Positions 44,412 to 53,760 of a stretch of 64,000 nt of DNA are shown here, piece after piece. The notes under the pieces were generated by a model. It was given only the letters and a program-made list of their open reading frames with translations, was not told the DNA's origin and ran no database searches. The position numbers and the translations under genes were made by a program. Origin of the DNA: Pseudomonas fragi. Lineage in GTDB: Bacteria > Pseudomonadota > Gammaproteobacteria > Pseudomonadales > Pseudomonadaceae. The stretch is from positions 496,001-560,000 of the forward strand of contig NZ_LT629783.1 of assembly GCF_900105835.1 (NCBI RefSeq). Direction: 5' to 3'. The stretch's first letter is position 1; each line of letters starts with the position of its first letter.

Positions 44412-45107
44412 TCAAATTGACGGCTGATTGACTCGCTGGCTCAGCTCCTGGGCCGACTCCTTGCGCTCGGAATAGCGGTCTACCAGATCCGGACGATCGC
44501 GCAGCAACAGGGTGAACTTCACCAGTTCTTCCATGACATCGACCACGCGGTCATACAGCGCAGACGGTTTCATGCGGTTGTGCGAGTCAAACTCCAGATA
44601 GGCCTTGGGTACCGAGGACTGGTTGGGGATGGTGAACATGCGCATCCAGCGGCCCAACACACGCAGTTGATTGACCACGTTAAAGGACTGGGAGCCGCCG
44701 CACACCTGCATCACGGCCAGGGTTTTACCCTGCGTCGGGCGCACGGCACCCAGGGCCAGTGGCACCCAGTCGATTTGCGCCTTGAACACCGCCGACATGG
44801 CCCCGTGACGCTCCGGTGAACACCACACCTGGCCTTCAGACCATTGCATCAGCTCCAGCAGCTCCTGGACTTTGGGGTGATCATTCGGCGCATCATCGGG
44901 CAGCGGCAGGCCAGAGGGGTTGAAGATCCGTGTCTGGGCGCCGAAGTGTTCGAGCAATCTGGCTGCTTCCTCGACCAGCAGGCGGCTGAACGAACGTTCG
45001 CGGGTCGAGCCATACAACAGCAGGATGCGTGGCTTGTGCGGGTTGTCGGGTTGAGCGGTTTTGGCAGGAATCAATGTGCTGTCGAGATTGGGCAGTGTGT
45101 CGTTCAT
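44412..45107 (-). CDS. arsH: ArsH, NADPH-dependent organoarsenical oxidase/FMN reductase
   Basis: 231 residues with the flavodoxin-like FMN site ([16 protein letters not shown]), the ArsH-specific [27 protein letters not shown] block, and [18 protein letters not shown]. ArsH oxidises trivalent organoarsenicals and reduces FMN or other acceptors. Last gene of the arsRBCH operon, 11 bp after arsC. Confidence 0.95.
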   Translation of the reverse strand: MNDTLPNLDSTLIPAKTAQPDNPHKPRILLLYGSTRERSFSRLLVEEAARLLEHFGAQTRIFNPSGLPLPDDAPNDHPKVQELLELMQWSEGQVWCSPERHGAMSAVFKAQIDWVPLALGAVRPTQGKTLAVMQVCGGSQSFNVVNQLRVLGRWMRMFTIPNQSSVPKAYLEFDSHNRMKPSALYDRVVDVMEELVKFTLLLRDRPDLVDRYSERKESAQELSQRVNQPSI

Positions 45108-45118
45108 GGTGGCTCCGG

Positions 45119-45589
45119 TTACAGGGTACTGATGCGGTCGAGTTCGCGTTTGAGTGCCGCGGGCTCAAGCCGGGCAAAGGGCAGGGCAAGAAAGGCCCGG
45201 CAGCGCGTTTCGATATGTGCCAGGGTGGCGTGGAACGCGGCGGCTACCGTGGCCTCGCCACCCTTGACCTCCGAGGGGTCTGCCAGCCCCCAGTGGGCTT
45301 TGATGGCCGGGCCGAAATACACCGGGCACGCCTCGGCGGCGGCCTTGTCGCAGACGGTAATGACAATATCCGGCGGGTTGTCTTCAAAGGCGTCATTGCC
45401 CTTGCTGCTCAGGCCGTCAATGCCGATGCCGGCTTCTTGCAGGGTCATCAGGCTGCGGGGCAACACCTGGCCCCTGGGAAAGCTGCCAGCACTGATGGCC
45501 TGGAACCCTTGCGGCGCCAGGTGGTTGAACATGGCTTCGGACAGGATGCTGCGACAGCTATTGGCGGTACACATAAACAGAACGCGCAT
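45119..45589 (-). CDS. arsC: ArsC, arsenate reductase (low-molecular-weight phosphatase type)
   Basis: 156 residues. The CX5R phosphatase loop is CTANSCR (Cys7 to Arg13), and [16 protein letters not shown] carries the DP general-acid motif. Reduces arsenate to arsenite using thioredoxin or glutaredoxin. Between arsB (24 bp) and arsH (11 bp) in one operon. Confidence 0.95.
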   Translation of the reverse strand: MRVLFMCTANSCRSILSEAMFNHLAPQGFQAISAGSFPRGQVLPRSLMTLQEAGIGIDGLSSKGNDAFEDNPPDIVITVCDKAAAEACPVYFGPAIKAHWGLADPSEVKGGEATVAAAFHATLAHIETRCRAFLALPFARLEPAALKRELDRISTL

Positions 45590-45613
45590 GGTATTTGCTC
45601 TTTGCGGGGGTAG

Positions 45614-46897
45614 TTAAAGGCTCAGGCGCAAAGCCAGGGCAGACAGGGTGACCAGCAGAATCGGCAGGGTCAGGATCAGCCCCACCTTGAAGTAGTAACC
45701 CCAGGTGATACGAATTCCCTTGCGTGCCAGCACATGCAACCACAGCAACGTGGCGAGGCTGCCGATGGGGGTGATTTTCGGGCCCAGGTCGGAGCCGATG
45801 ACATTGGCGTAGATCATGGCTTCGCGGATCACCCCGCTGGCCTCACTGGCCTGGATCGACAGGGCGCCGAGCAAGACCCCGGGCATGTTGTTCATCACCG
45901 AAGACAACAGCGCGGCGAGCGCGCCGGTGCCCAGGGTGGCGGCCCAGAGGCCGGATTCGCCCAGCTGGTTGAGGGTCAGTGTCAGGTGGTGGGTCAGCCC
46001 GGCATTTTTCAACCCGTACACCACCAGGTACATGCCCAGCGAGAATGTCACCACCTGCCAGGGTGCTTCGCGCAACACCCGCCGTGTTGAAATGACATGG
46101 CCGCGGGCAGCCACAGCGAACAGCAGGGCGGCGCACACGGCGGCAATCGCACTCACGGGGATACCCAGCGGCTCCAGCGCAAACAGGCCCGCAAGCAGCA
46201 AGGCCAACACCGCCCAGCCCACCTTGAAGGTCAGTGGGTCGCGTATGGCGCTGCGTGGCTCGGGCAGTTGCTCCAGCGAGTAGTGGCGCGGAATGTCCCG
46301 ACGGAAAAAAACGTACAGCACCAGCAGGGTGCTGGCGATGGCAACCAGATTGACTGGCACCATGACGGCAGCATATTCGCTAAAGCCCAGATGGAAGTAG
46401 TCTGCCGATACGATATTGACGAGGTTGGAAACCACCAGCGGCAGGCTGGCCGTATCGGCAATAAACCCCGCAGCCATGACGAATGCCAGGGTCGATGCGG
46501 CACTGAATCGCAGGGCGAGCAGTATCGAGATAACAATCGGGGTGAGGATCAGCGCAGCGCCGTCATTGGCAAACAGTGCTGATACCCCGGCCCCCAACAG
46601 CACGCTAAATACAAACAGGCGCCGGCCGTCACCCTTGGCCCAGCGAGCCACATGCAAGGCTGCCCACTGGAAGAAACCGGCCTCGTCGAGCAACAGGCTG
46701 ATAATGATCACGGCGATGAAGGTGGCAGTGGCATTCCAGACAATGGCCCACACCAGGGCAACATCGCTGAGCGAGACCACACCTGCCAGCAATGCCAGGC
46801 CCGCACCCAAAGATGCGCTCCAGCCTACGCCCAGGCCTTTGGGTTGCCAGATGACCAGAACCAGAGTGACTAAAAAAATAGCGAAAGCGCTAAGCAT
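45614..46897 (-). CDS. arsB: ArsB, arsenite efflux pump
   Basis: 427-residue inner-membrane antiporter with about twelve hydrophobic segments. Family blocks: [35 protein letters not shown] at about 52-85, [17 protein letters not shown], and [12 protein letters not shown], plus [14 protein letters not shown] and [26 protein letters not shown] near the C-terminus. Exports arsenite or antimonite. Lies 24 bp after arsR. Confidence 0.96.
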   Translation of the reverse strand: MLSAFAIFLVTLVLVIWQPKGLGVGWSASLGAGLALLAGVVSLSDVALVWAIVWNATATFIAVIIISLLLDEAGFFQWAALHVARWAKGDGRRLFVFSVLLGAGVSALFANDGAALILTPIVISILLALRFSAASTLAFVMAAGFIADTASLPLVVSNLVNIVSADYFHLGFSEYAAVMVPVNLVAIASTLLVLYVFFRRDIPRHYSLEQLPEPRSAIRDPLTFKVGWAVLALLLAGLFALEPLGIPVSAIAAVCAALLFAVAARGHVISTRRVLREAPWQVVTFSLGMYLVVYGLKNAGLTHHLTLTLNQLGESGLWAATLGTGALAALLSSVMNNMPGVLLGALSIQASEASGVIREAMIYANVIGSDLGPKITPIGSLATLLWLHVLARKGIRITWGYYFKVGLILTLPILLVTLSALALRLSL

Positions 46898-46921
46898 GAT
46901 AAATCTCGGCTGGTTATAGGG

Positions 46922-47269
46922 TCAGCAGCAGGCCGGCGTACTGAGCGGGCGGTCGCCCATGGCAGCAAGTCGTGCGCTGTCATGGGCCAGCCAGTCGGTA
47001 TTGGCGCTCAGGGTTGTGTCGATGACAGTGCGTACCCAGTCCGGCAGTTGCGGGTTAAGCCGGTAATACACCCACTGCCCCTGGCGGCGGTCGAGCAACA
47101 GCCCGCAACCACGAAGCTGGGCCAGATGGCGCGAAACTTTTGGCTGGCTGTCGTCAAGGGCACAGACCAGCTCACATACACAGAGCTCGCCCTCGCGGGC
47201 GATCAGCAGGGTGGCCCTGGCGCGGGTTTCATCAGACAGGCATTTGAACAGGGCGGCGGGACTGAGCAT
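46922..47269 (-). CDS. arsR: ArsR, metalloid-responsive repressor
   Basis: 115 residues. Winged-helix SmtB/ArsR fold with the arsenite-binding cysteines in ELCVCELVCAL and a DNA-recognition helix in SQPKVSRHLAQLRGCGLL; a C-terminal Cys pair (ACC) is also present. Represses its own operon until arsenite binds. Start at 47269 (MLSPAALF) is preferred over an upstream in-frame ATG at 47344 that would read through the operator-like region. Confidence 0.95.
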   Translation of the reverse strand: MLSPAALFKCLSDETRARATLLIAREGELCVCELVCALDDSQPKVSRHLAQLRGCGLLLDRRQGQWVYYRLNPQLPDWVRTVIDTTLSANTDWLAHDSARLAAMGDRPLSTPACC

Positions 47270-47283
47270 GGTGATTCGCTTTG

Positions 47284-47319
47284 TATATGTGGAAATACGA
47301 ATATACGGATATCCATATG
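47284..47319 (-). promoter_or_regulatory. AT-rich operator/promoter candidate of arsRBCH
   Basis: A 36-bp AT-rich island with nested palindromes (ends ATATG/CATAT and central ATACGAATATACGGATAT) lies 15-50 bp before arsR in otherwise GC-rich DNA. Position and symmetry fit an ArsR operator overlapping the promoter; not matched to a defined site. Confidence 0.5.
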
Positions 47320-47360
47320 TGATGGCAACCCCGATCTCCCGCAAGGCGTGCTCGATAAAG

Positions 47361-47760
47361 GTGGGAGCCGGGCTTGCCCGCGATGGCTACGCCGCGGTGT
47401 GCCTGACTGACCATATCGCCCGAATCGCGAGCAAGCCCGCTCCCACAAGGTCGGCGCAATGCCTGTGGGAGCCGGGCTTGCCCGCGATGGCCGCGCCGCG
47501 GTGTGCCTGACTGATCATATCGCCCGAATCGCGAGCAAGCCCGCTCCCACAAGGTCGGCGCAATGCTTGTGGGAGCCGGACTTGCCCGCGATGGCCGCGC
47601 CGCGGTGTGCCTGACTGACCATATCGCCCGAATCGCGAGCAAGCCCGCTCCCACAAGGTCGGCGCAATGCTTGTGGGAGCCGGGCTTGCCCGCGATGGCC
47701 GCGCCGCGGTGTGCCTGACTGACCATATCGCCCGAATCGCGAGCAAGCCCGCTCCCACAG
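47361..47760. repeat. Tandem array of four 104-bp REP-pair units
   Basis: GTGGGAGCCGG begins at 47361, 47465, 47569 and 47673, an exact 104-bp period. Each unit is an inverted REP pair: GCCCGCGATGG on the left arm and CGAATCGCGAGCAAGCCCGCTCCCAC on the right arm (read in two parts), joined by CGGTGTGCCTGACTGA, and followed by AAGGTCGGCGCAATGC. Units differ by single bases. The two arms are unlike variants (CCCGCG and CTCGCG), the same pairing as elsewhere in the window. Open frames reading through it on both strands are chance. Confidence 0.92.
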
Positions 47761-47855
47761 GGGGGGCGCGTGCCGGTGCTTTACCCGGGCCTGCTCACCG
47801 CGCATCATGTGCCGCCCCCACACTGGCGGGCATCCGTGGTGAAAAGGAACAGCAG

Positions 47856-48551
47856 TTGAACGAACACACATTGTCCATGCGCCTGGAACGCGTGGCGGCA
47901 CATATGCCGGCCGGTGCGCGGCTGGCCGATATCGGCTCGGATCATGCCTATTTGCCGGTGGCGTTGCTGCGCCGTGGTGCCATTGCTGCCGCAGTGGCGG
48001 GCGAGGTGGCCTTGACCCCGTTTCACGCTGCCCGGCGTACCGTGCGCGAAAATGGCCTTGAGCAACACATCAGCGTGCGCCATGCCAATGGTCTGGCGGC
48101 GATTGCTGCGCAGGACGAGATTAACGTGGTCAGCATCTGCGGCATGGGCGGCGAGACCATCCGCGATATTCTTGCAAGCGGCAGCGCCCACCTCAGCGGA
48201 CGGGAGCGCCTGGTCCTGCAACCCAATGGCGGCGAGCAGCCCTTGCGCCAATGGTTGATGGAAAACCACTACCACATCCTCTGCGAAGAGTTGCTGCAGG
48301 AAAACCGCTTCTACTACGAAATCATCGTCGCCGAACGTATCGGGCCGGTCAGTTACAGCGCTGAGCAACTGTACTTTGGCCCCTTGCAGATGCAGGCGCG
48401 CAGCCCGTTGTTTCTGGGCAAGTGGCAACGCATGCTGGTTGAGAAGCGCAAAGTGTTGAGCAATCTGGCCCAAGCGCGCCAGGCCGTGCCCGAGGCCCGG
48501 ATGGAGGAAATTGCCCAGCAGGCCAGGTGGATCAGCGAACTGCTGGCCTGA
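47856..48551 (+). CDS. TrmK-like tRNA (adenine-N1) methyltransferase family protein
   Basis: 231 residues, class I SAM-dependent methyltransferase: motif I is LADIGSDHAYLPVALL (binding loop GSDHAYLP), then VVSICGMGGETIRDIL and LQPNGGEQPLRQWL, which are signature blocks of the TrmK family that modifies A22 of tRNA in Firmicutes. C-terminal helical part as in TrmK. The tRNA role in Pseudomonas is inferred. Start is a TTG at 47856 with AAGGA 7 bp upstream; earlier frames run through the REP array. Confidence 0.87.
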   Translation: MNEHTLSMRLERVAAHMPAGARLADIGSDHAYLPVALLRRGAIAAAVAGEVALTPFHAARRTVRENGLEQHISVRHANGLAAIAAQDEINVVSICGMGGETIRDILASGSAHLSGRERLVLQPNGGEQPLRQWLMENHYHILCEELLQENRFYYEIIVAERIGPVSYSAEQLYFGPLQMQARSPLFLGKWQRMLVEKRKVLSNLAQARQAVPEARMEEIAQQARWISELLA

Positions 48552-48554
48552 CCT

Positions 48555-49478
48555 TCAACTCATGCTGCGCAGCCATGCCAGCAAGTGTGCCTGAGGGCTG
48601 GCGGCGGGCAACGCGGCGGGTGACAGCAGGCAGTAACCTGAACCGTCCTCGACAAAACCCAGGGGTGCGCTCAGCACGCCGCTGTGCAGATCGTCACGCA
48701 CCAGATGCCAGGGGCCGATGGCCACGCCCAGCCCGGCGACGGCTGCCTGCAGGCTGAAATAAAAGTGCTCGAAATACTGCCCCGCCGCCTCGGGCAGCGC
48801 CATGCCCGTCGCGCCGGCCCATTCCTGCCAGGCCTGGGGCCGTGTACGCGAGTGCAGGGGTGGCGCGTCGGGGCGCAGCACGGCGCCGGCAGGCTGCCCG
48901 GCGAACCACTGCGCCACTTTGTCCGGGCGACACACCAGGCCGATCTTTTCCGCAAACAAGGGCTCGGCGTGGTAGCTGTCAGGCCAGGGGAAATCGTCCC
49001 GGCGGATGGCCAGGTCGATGGTGCCATTGAACGTGAATGGTCCGCCGCCCGCGACCAGCTGCATGTCGATCTGCGGGTGCCGGGCCTGAAAGTCCGGCCA
49101 GCGCGGGATCAGCCAGCGCATCAGTAATGTCGGCTCACACGACAGCACCCAGCTGCGCTTCCGGGCGGCGTTGGCGCGCAGTTCGTTGATGGCCCGGGAT
49201 ATCAGGCCGAACCCGTCGCCGGTGGCCCTGGCCAACACGCGCCCGGCATCCGTGAGAAACACGCGGCGGCTGCGGCGTTCGAACAGCGCCACGCCCAGCT
49301 CATTTTCGAGCAGGCGCACGGCACGGCTGACGGCCCCGGGAGTGAGGTGCAGCTCGACGCCAGCGTGGCTGAAGTTTTCCAGGCGAGCGGCTGCTTCGAA
49401 GCAGCGCAGGGCCAGCAGTGAAGGCAGGCGTGTCTGGTTTAATGGTGAGTCTGGCTCACAATGGTTGTCAGAAAGCAT
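48555..49478 (-). CDS. LysR-family regulator (GcvA-like)
   Basis: 307 residues: N-terminal helix-turn-helix (LLALRCFEAAARLENFSHAGVELHLTPGAVSRAVRLLE) and a periplasmic-binding-type effector domain. The LTPGAVSRAVRLLE recognition helix resembles the GcvA/AmpR subgroup. Divergent from the LysE exporter with 64 bp between them, so it probably regulates that gene. Convergent with the methyltransferase (3 bp gap). Confidence 0.93.
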   Translation of the reverse strand: MLSDNHCEPDSPLNQTRLPSLLALRCFEAAARLENFSHAGVELHLTPGAVSRAVRLLENELGVALFERRSRRVFLTDAGRVLARATGDGFGLISRAINELRANAARKRSWVLSCEPTLLMRWLIPRWPDFQARHPQIDMQLVAGGGPFTFNGTIDLAIRRDDFPWPDSYHAEPLFAEKIGLVCRPDKVAQWFAGQPAGAVLRPDAPPLHSRTRPQAWQEWAGATGMALPEAAGQYFEHFYFSLQAAVAGLGVAIGPWHLVRDDLHSGVLSAPLGFVEDGSGYCLLSPAALPAASPQAHLLAWLRSMS

Positions 49479-49542
49479 CGTTATTGCTCAGGGACCGTTG
49501 GCCATAACATGGCGTGTATGTGAATTGTCGACAGGATACGCC

Positions 49543-50151
49543 ATGACAGAATTGATAGCTGTAATCACAATAACCATGCTGGCCATCATCAGCCCGGGGC
49601 CGGACTTTGCAATGGTCACGCGCAACAGCTTGCTGCAGTCGCGCCGCGCCGGGGTGTTCACGGCCCTGGGTATCGGCCTTGGCGTGCTGGTGCATGTGGC
49701 CTATACCCTGGTGGGTGTAGGTCTGCTGATTGAGCAGTCACCGTGGCTGTTCAATACCCTCAGGCTGGCGGGTGCCTGCTACCTGATCTACCTCGGAGTG
49801 AAGATGCTGCGGGCCAGGGCAGGAGGGGTGGCAGCGGCTGGCATGCTGGCACCGCTGTCGGATCTGGCGGCGCTGCGCACAGGTTTTTTCGCCAATGTCC
49901 TGAACCCCAAGACCACCCTGTTTATTGTCAGCCTGTTTATCCAGGTGGTACGACCCGAAACGCCGCTGGCCGTGCAGATCGGTTATGGCGGCTTTATTTC
50001 AGTAGCACATATGGCGTGGTTCACGCTGGTTGTACTGTGTTTTTCAACGGGGACGGTACGCCAGCAGCTGCTGGCCGTGCGGCACTGGGTAGACCGTGTA
50101 TTCGGCGGGCTGCTGGTGGGGTTTGGGGTGTTGCTGGCAGTGGGGCGCTGA
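49543..50151 (+). CDS. LysE/RhtB-family amino-acid exporter
   Basis: 202 residues, six membrane segments; LysE-family N-terminus (ITMLAIISPGPDFAMVTRNSLLQSRRAGVFTALGIGLG at about 9-46), and the TGFFANVLNPKTTLFIVSLFIQ block. Exports amino acids or related metabolites. ATG at 49543 has an AGGA ribosome site. Adjacent divergent LysR gene is the likely regulator. Confidence 0.93.
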   Translation: MTELIAVITITMLAIISPGPDFAMVTRNSLLQSRRAGVFTALGIGLGVLVHVAYTLVGVGLLIEQSPWLFNTLRLAGACYLIYLGVKMLRARAGGVAAAGMLAPLSDLAALRTGFFANVLNPKTTLFIVSLFIQVVRPETPLAVQIGYGGFISVAHMAWFTLVVLCFSTGTVRQQLLAVRHWVDRVFGGLLVGFGVLLAVGR

Positions 50152-50157
50152 GCCTGG

Positions 50158-51063
50158 TCAGGGCTCCAGGTTGCTGTCGAACATGGCAATAAAGCGCTGG
50201 ATCAGCGGTGACGGGTTGTTGGCATGCCAGTTCATGTACAGGCCGATGGTCGGGTTGGCAGGCCCTGTCAGCGGCCGGATCGGGCGGAACGCAACCTTGT
50301 CGCGCAGTGTCGAGGCGGCAATCGACTGTGGCACCAGGGCCACGCCAAAACCACAACTCACCAGGCCGATCAGGGTATGCAGCTGTGCAGCCTCCTGGAC
50401 CACCCGGGGAGAGAACCCGGCGGCTTCGCACAGGCCGACCAGTTGGCCGTGATAGCCGCTGCCCAGGGCTTGTGGGGTGAAGACAAAGTCTTCGTCGGCG
50501 AAATCGCGCAGCTCGACAGGCCCTGACTGGGCCTTGGGATGATCCAGGGGCAGGGCCATGACAATGGCTTCGTCGAGCAACAGGCGCGATTCGAGGGCGG
50601 CTGCGCTGAAGGGCAGTTTGCGCATAAAGGCGATATCGGCTTCGGCGGCCAGCAGCGCCTTGGCCTGGCAGGAGGAGGGCATCTCCTTGATCACCAACTG
50701 GACCAAGGGGAAGGCCTGGCGAAACTGCCTGAGCGTGTTGAGCAACGGCTCGTAGTACGCAATAGACACCGCAGTGACCGTGAGTACGCCGGCAACCCCT
50801 TGCGCCACCTGGCGTGCGTATGCGACCCCCTGTTCCAGCTCCTTGAGTGTGCGATAGGCCGTCTGCACAAAGGCCTGGCCTGCCGGTGTCAGCACCACCT
50901 CGCGCCTGCTGCGGGTGAACAGGCGCAAGCCCAGCTTGTCTTCCAGACGGCTGATCGCCTGGCTCAGGGGGGGCTGGGCCATATGCAGGCGTTCGGCTGC
51001 CTTGTGAAAATGCAGCTCCTCGGCCACCGCGATAAATTGGCGGAGCAGTCGGGTTTCGATCAT
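50158..51063 (-). CDS. LysR-family regulator
   Basis: 301 residues with a standard N-terminal LysR helix-turn-helix (MIETRLLRQFIAVAEELHF, AQPPLSQAISRLEDKLGLRLF) and an effector domain of the type found in BenM/CatM-like regulators. Convergent with lysE (6 bp gap); divergent from the SDR gene with about 245 bp between, so the SDR is a possible target. Confidence 0.92.
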   Translation of the reverse strand: MIETRLLRQFIAVAEELHFHKAAERLHMAQPPLSQAISRLEDKLGLRLFTRSRREVVLTPAGQAFVQTAYRTLKELEQGVAYARQVAQGVAGVLTVTAVSIAYYEPLLNTLRQFRQAFPLVQLVIKEMPSSCQAKALLAAEADIAFMRKLPFSAAALESRLLLDEAIVMALPLDHPKAQSGPVELRDFADEDFVFTPQALGSGYHGQLVGLCEAAGFSPRVVQEAAQLHTLIGLVSCGFGVALVPQSIAASTLRDKVAFRPIRPLTGPANPTIGLYMNWHANNPSPLIQRFIAMFDSNLEP

Positions 51064-51101
51064 GTGCAGTGTTCCTTACTTTGAACCGTGGTATCTACGC
51101 G

Positions 51102-51124
51102 GTGGGAGCGGGCTTGCTCGCGAT
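51102..51124. repeat. Single REP
   Basis: GTGGGAGCGGGCTTGCTCGCGAT without an inverted partner nearby, in the intergenic region between LysR and SDR genes. Confidence 0.8.
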
Positions 51125-51308
51125 GCAGGCGCCGCGCTGCTTCGGTTGAACGGCGTCAATACTATCGCGCGCCAGCCGAACCGTCGCACTGGCGCTCCTG
51201 TCAGGGGGCGGCGCTGATATGCACCGGGTATCAATCGGTCTGTCGATCGGTATTAAACAACGCGTCTGTTGATTGCTACGGTGACGTCTCAATCAAGAGG
51301 ACAGCCCT

Positions 51309-52154
51309 ATGGACTTTACCGGCAAAACCGCAATTGTCACGGGCGCTGGCCGGGGCCTGGGCTTGAGTTATGCCAGCGAGCTGGCACGGCTGGGCGCCCA
51401 TGTGCTGATCAGTGATATTGGTGCAGACAGCCAGGGTGCGGCGGCGGATGCCAGCGTTGCCCTTGATGCCGCGCAGGCGCTTGCCGCCCGGGGCTACAGC
51501 GTGATTGGCCATCACGGTGAGCTGGTCAGCGAGGCGGGGTGCCGGCAGTTGGTCGAAACAGCCGTCGAAGCGTTCGGGCAACTGGATATTGTGATCCACA
51601 ACGCCGGCTGGGTCGGTTACCAGGCCATTGAAGAGGCACAACCCGAGTTTATCGAGCGGACGCTGGGGGTCAATGTGTATAGCCCGATCTGGCTGTGCAA
51701 GCATGCCTGGCCGTACCTGCGCCAATCATCGGCGGCGCGGGTGGTGCTGACGTCTTCGGACCGGGCCATGTACCAGCCCTATGCCCAGCCGGGTCTGACG
51801 GCCTACGCCGCCGGCAAGATGGCACAACTGGGCATCATGAATGCCCTGAGCATGGAAGGCGCGGTCGATGGCATTCTGGTGAACGCGATTTCGCCGGTGG
51901 CCAAGACCCGGATGTGGGGTGTCAACGGCGAACCGGACAATCTCAAGCCCCAGTGGGTGACCCCGGGGGTGATCTTTCTGGCCTCGGATCAGTGCCAGGA
52001 CAGCGGCTATATTTTGCGGGCCAGCAATGGCCAGTTCACGGCAACCCGGTTTGTCGAGAACCCGGGGGTGGACTACCCCCTGGATCTGGCCCGGATCAAG
52101 GCCGGCAGCGCCGAGCAGGTCGCCCGGCTGTGGGCGCGGATCAAGGAGTGTTGA
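51309..52154 (+). CDS. Short-chain dehydrogenase/reductase
   Basis: 281 residues, NAD(P)-dependent. Cofactor motif TGAGRGLG (about 11-18), NAG in IHNAGW, catalytic Ser in VLTSSDR and YAAGK (Tyr-x3-Lys) in GLTAYAAGKMAQLG. The N-terminal part resembles hydroxyacyl-CoA dehydrogenase-like SDRs. Substrate unknown. An AGAGGACA ribosome site precedes the ATG. Divergent from a LysR gene. Confidence 0.92.
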   Translation: MDFTGKTAIVTGAGRGLGLSYASELARLGAHVLISDIGADSQGAAADASVALDAAQALAARGYSVIGHHGELVSEAGCRQLVETAVEAFGQLDIVIHNAGWVGYQAIEEAQPEFIERTLGVNVYSPIWLCKHAWPYLRQSSAARVVLTSSDRAMYQPYAQPGLTAYAAGKMAQLGIMNALSMEGAVDGILVNAISPVAKTRMWGVNGEPDNLKPQWVTPGVIFLASDQCQDSGYILRASNGQFTATRFVENPGVDYPLDLARIKAGSAEQVARLWARIKEC

Positions 52155-52434
52155 GGCCGGGTTCGGTCGGGTTAATTGTGCTTAACACTTAAGTAGGGAG
52201 GGGTTGGCGCAATGGCTTGAAAAAGCCCGGGGCGGGTGGATCAGCGGCGGTTTTTATCACTGCAGTATTAGTCCTTAAGTGCAGTCACGGCCGCCCTATA
52301 GAGAGTGTTAATACCAAGGAGTGAGTTGTGGGTTCGCGCGCGTGGCGTTGTCATGTTTCAAGGATGGAAACTCCCTCTGATGCGAGTGCAGGGAGCTTTC
52401 GAACTCAGGCATGACAGATTCAAGGGAGCTGATT
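52155..52434 (+). other. Upstream region of the repetitive lipoprotein
   Basis: About 280 bp without a gene. It contains an AT-rich tract (TTAATTGTGCTTAACACTTAAG, read across 52171-52192) and an inverted pair ACTGCA (52259-52264) / TGCAGT (52280-52285). Likely promoter and leader of the lipoprotein gene; nothing firmly identified. Confidence 0.4.
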
Positions 52435-53601
52435 ATGAACACCTCACTCTGGTTGAAAACAAGCACGGCCCTGTTGTTGGTCATGAGCGCCAGCCTGGCG
52501 GGCTGCCACAGCGGCGGTGGCGGCCATCACAGCAGTGACAGCGCAAGTACGCCAACGACCCCGACCGATCCGACCACACCCACGGATCCCACTACACCGA
52601 CTGACCCGACCGATCCAACCACACCGACCAACCCTTCAGTTACCCCGCCTCTGGTCACGGGGCAGGTAGCCGGTGAGGTCGGCACTGGCTTGGGCGGTGT
52701 TGGTACCCTGGTCAGCGGCGTGGGCACCACCCTGACCAGCGTTCCGGTGGTCGGCGCGGCGGGCGGGCTGGTGGTCAATACCGGCAATGCGGTGACGTCC
52801 ATTACCGATGGCGTCACCAACGGCCTGGGTTCGCTGGGTACGGACAAAAACTCGCTGGGGATCACCGTTGCCGGTGTTACCAACGGGGTCAGTGATATTG
52901 GCAAAGGGGTTTCATCACTCGGTACCGGTGTCAGCGGTCTGGTCGACAACACACCGATCAGCCAGGTGCCGCTGGTGGGCGGTGTTGTCGGCAAGGTCAC
53001 CGACACCGCAGGCGGGCTGGTGAACAAGGTCGGCACCACCGTGACCATGCTCGGCAACACGCTGACCACAAATGTGACCAGCGGGCAGTTGGGCAAGGCT
53101 ACCGGCGGTTTGAATGACAAGGTCGTGGTCCCCGTAATCTCGCTGGTGGAAAACGTCACAGGCAAGGTGGGCACCACCACCGGCCTGGGGCAGCCAGTGG
53201 ACGGGCTGTTGACGAAGGTTGGCGGCGTGGTCGGCGGGTTGGGTGACAAGGTGGTCGATACCGGCAAAAACCCGCTCACCAATGTGGTGGGTGGTGTACT
53301 GGGCGGTGTGGGTGGGGCACTGGATAAATCCGGCGGTTACCTGAACCCGGCGACAACCACCGGCACTGGCACCACTACCGGCGGGCTGGGCGGTTTGCTG
53401 GGCGGGCTGGGCGCTGCCACCGGCGCAACCGGTACGCAGACAAACACCGGCGGCTCAGGCGGTTTACTGGGTGGCAGCACTGGCTTGCTTGGCAGCCTGG
53501 GCGGTACTACCGGTACCCAGACCGGCACCGCTGGCTCGGGTGGGGCAAGCGCTTCCGGTGGTCTTGGTGGCCTGCTTGGCGGCTTGCTCAACAAAAACTG
53601 A
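52435..53601 (+). CDS. Repetitive glycine/threonine/valine-rich lipoprotein (collagen-like annotation class)
   Basis: 388 residues. Signal peptide with lipobox SLAGC, then a GGGGHH segment, a TPTDPTTPTDP repeat linker (about residues 36-65), then a long Gly/Val/Thr-rich region with recurring VGG, GGVVG, TGGL and LGGLLGG units to the end. Automatic pipelines often call such Pseudomonas proteins collagen-like triple-helix repeat proteins, but no strict G-X-Y array is seen here; the regular GxVxxVG-type periodicity suggests beta structure. Probably surface-exposed, role unknown. An AGGGAGCTG ribosome site precedes ATG 52435. Confidence 0.75.
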   Translation: MNTSLWLKTSTALLLVMSASLAGCHSGGGGHHSSDSASTPTTPTDPTTPTDPTTPTDPTDPTTPTNPSVTPPLVTGQVAGEVGTGLGGVGTLVSGVGTTLTSVPVVGAAGGLVVNTGNAVTSITDGVTNGLGSLGTDKNSLGITVAGVTNGVSDIGKGVSSLGTGVSGLVDNTPISQVPLVGGVVGKVTDTAGGLVNKVGTTVTMLGNTLTTNVTSGQLGKATGGLNDKVVVPVISLVENVTGKVGTTTGLGQPVDGLLTKVGGVVGGLGDKVVDTGKNPLTNVVGGVLGGVGGALDKSGGYLNPATTTGTGTTTGGLGGLLGGLGAATGATGTQTNTGGSGGLLGGSTGLLGSLGGTTGTQTGTAGSGGASASGGLGGLLGGLLNKN

Positions 53602-53760
53602 CGGGGCGCGCGCGGACGGTGTTGTACGGTTCGGTCTGTACCCCTGTTGTTCAGGTGCAGACCGGGCTGTTTTTCGTTCACCTATGGCCTGTTTTATTGG
53701 CAATTGCGTCCTCTGCCAGCGCTGGGCATTATCCATGTCCGCACTCAAGGAAGCTTTCCC

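Noticed and set aside
47361..47760. CRISPR array
   Set aside because: The whole 104-bp unit is repeated without variable spacers, and the unit is a REP inverted pair; no cas genes nearby.
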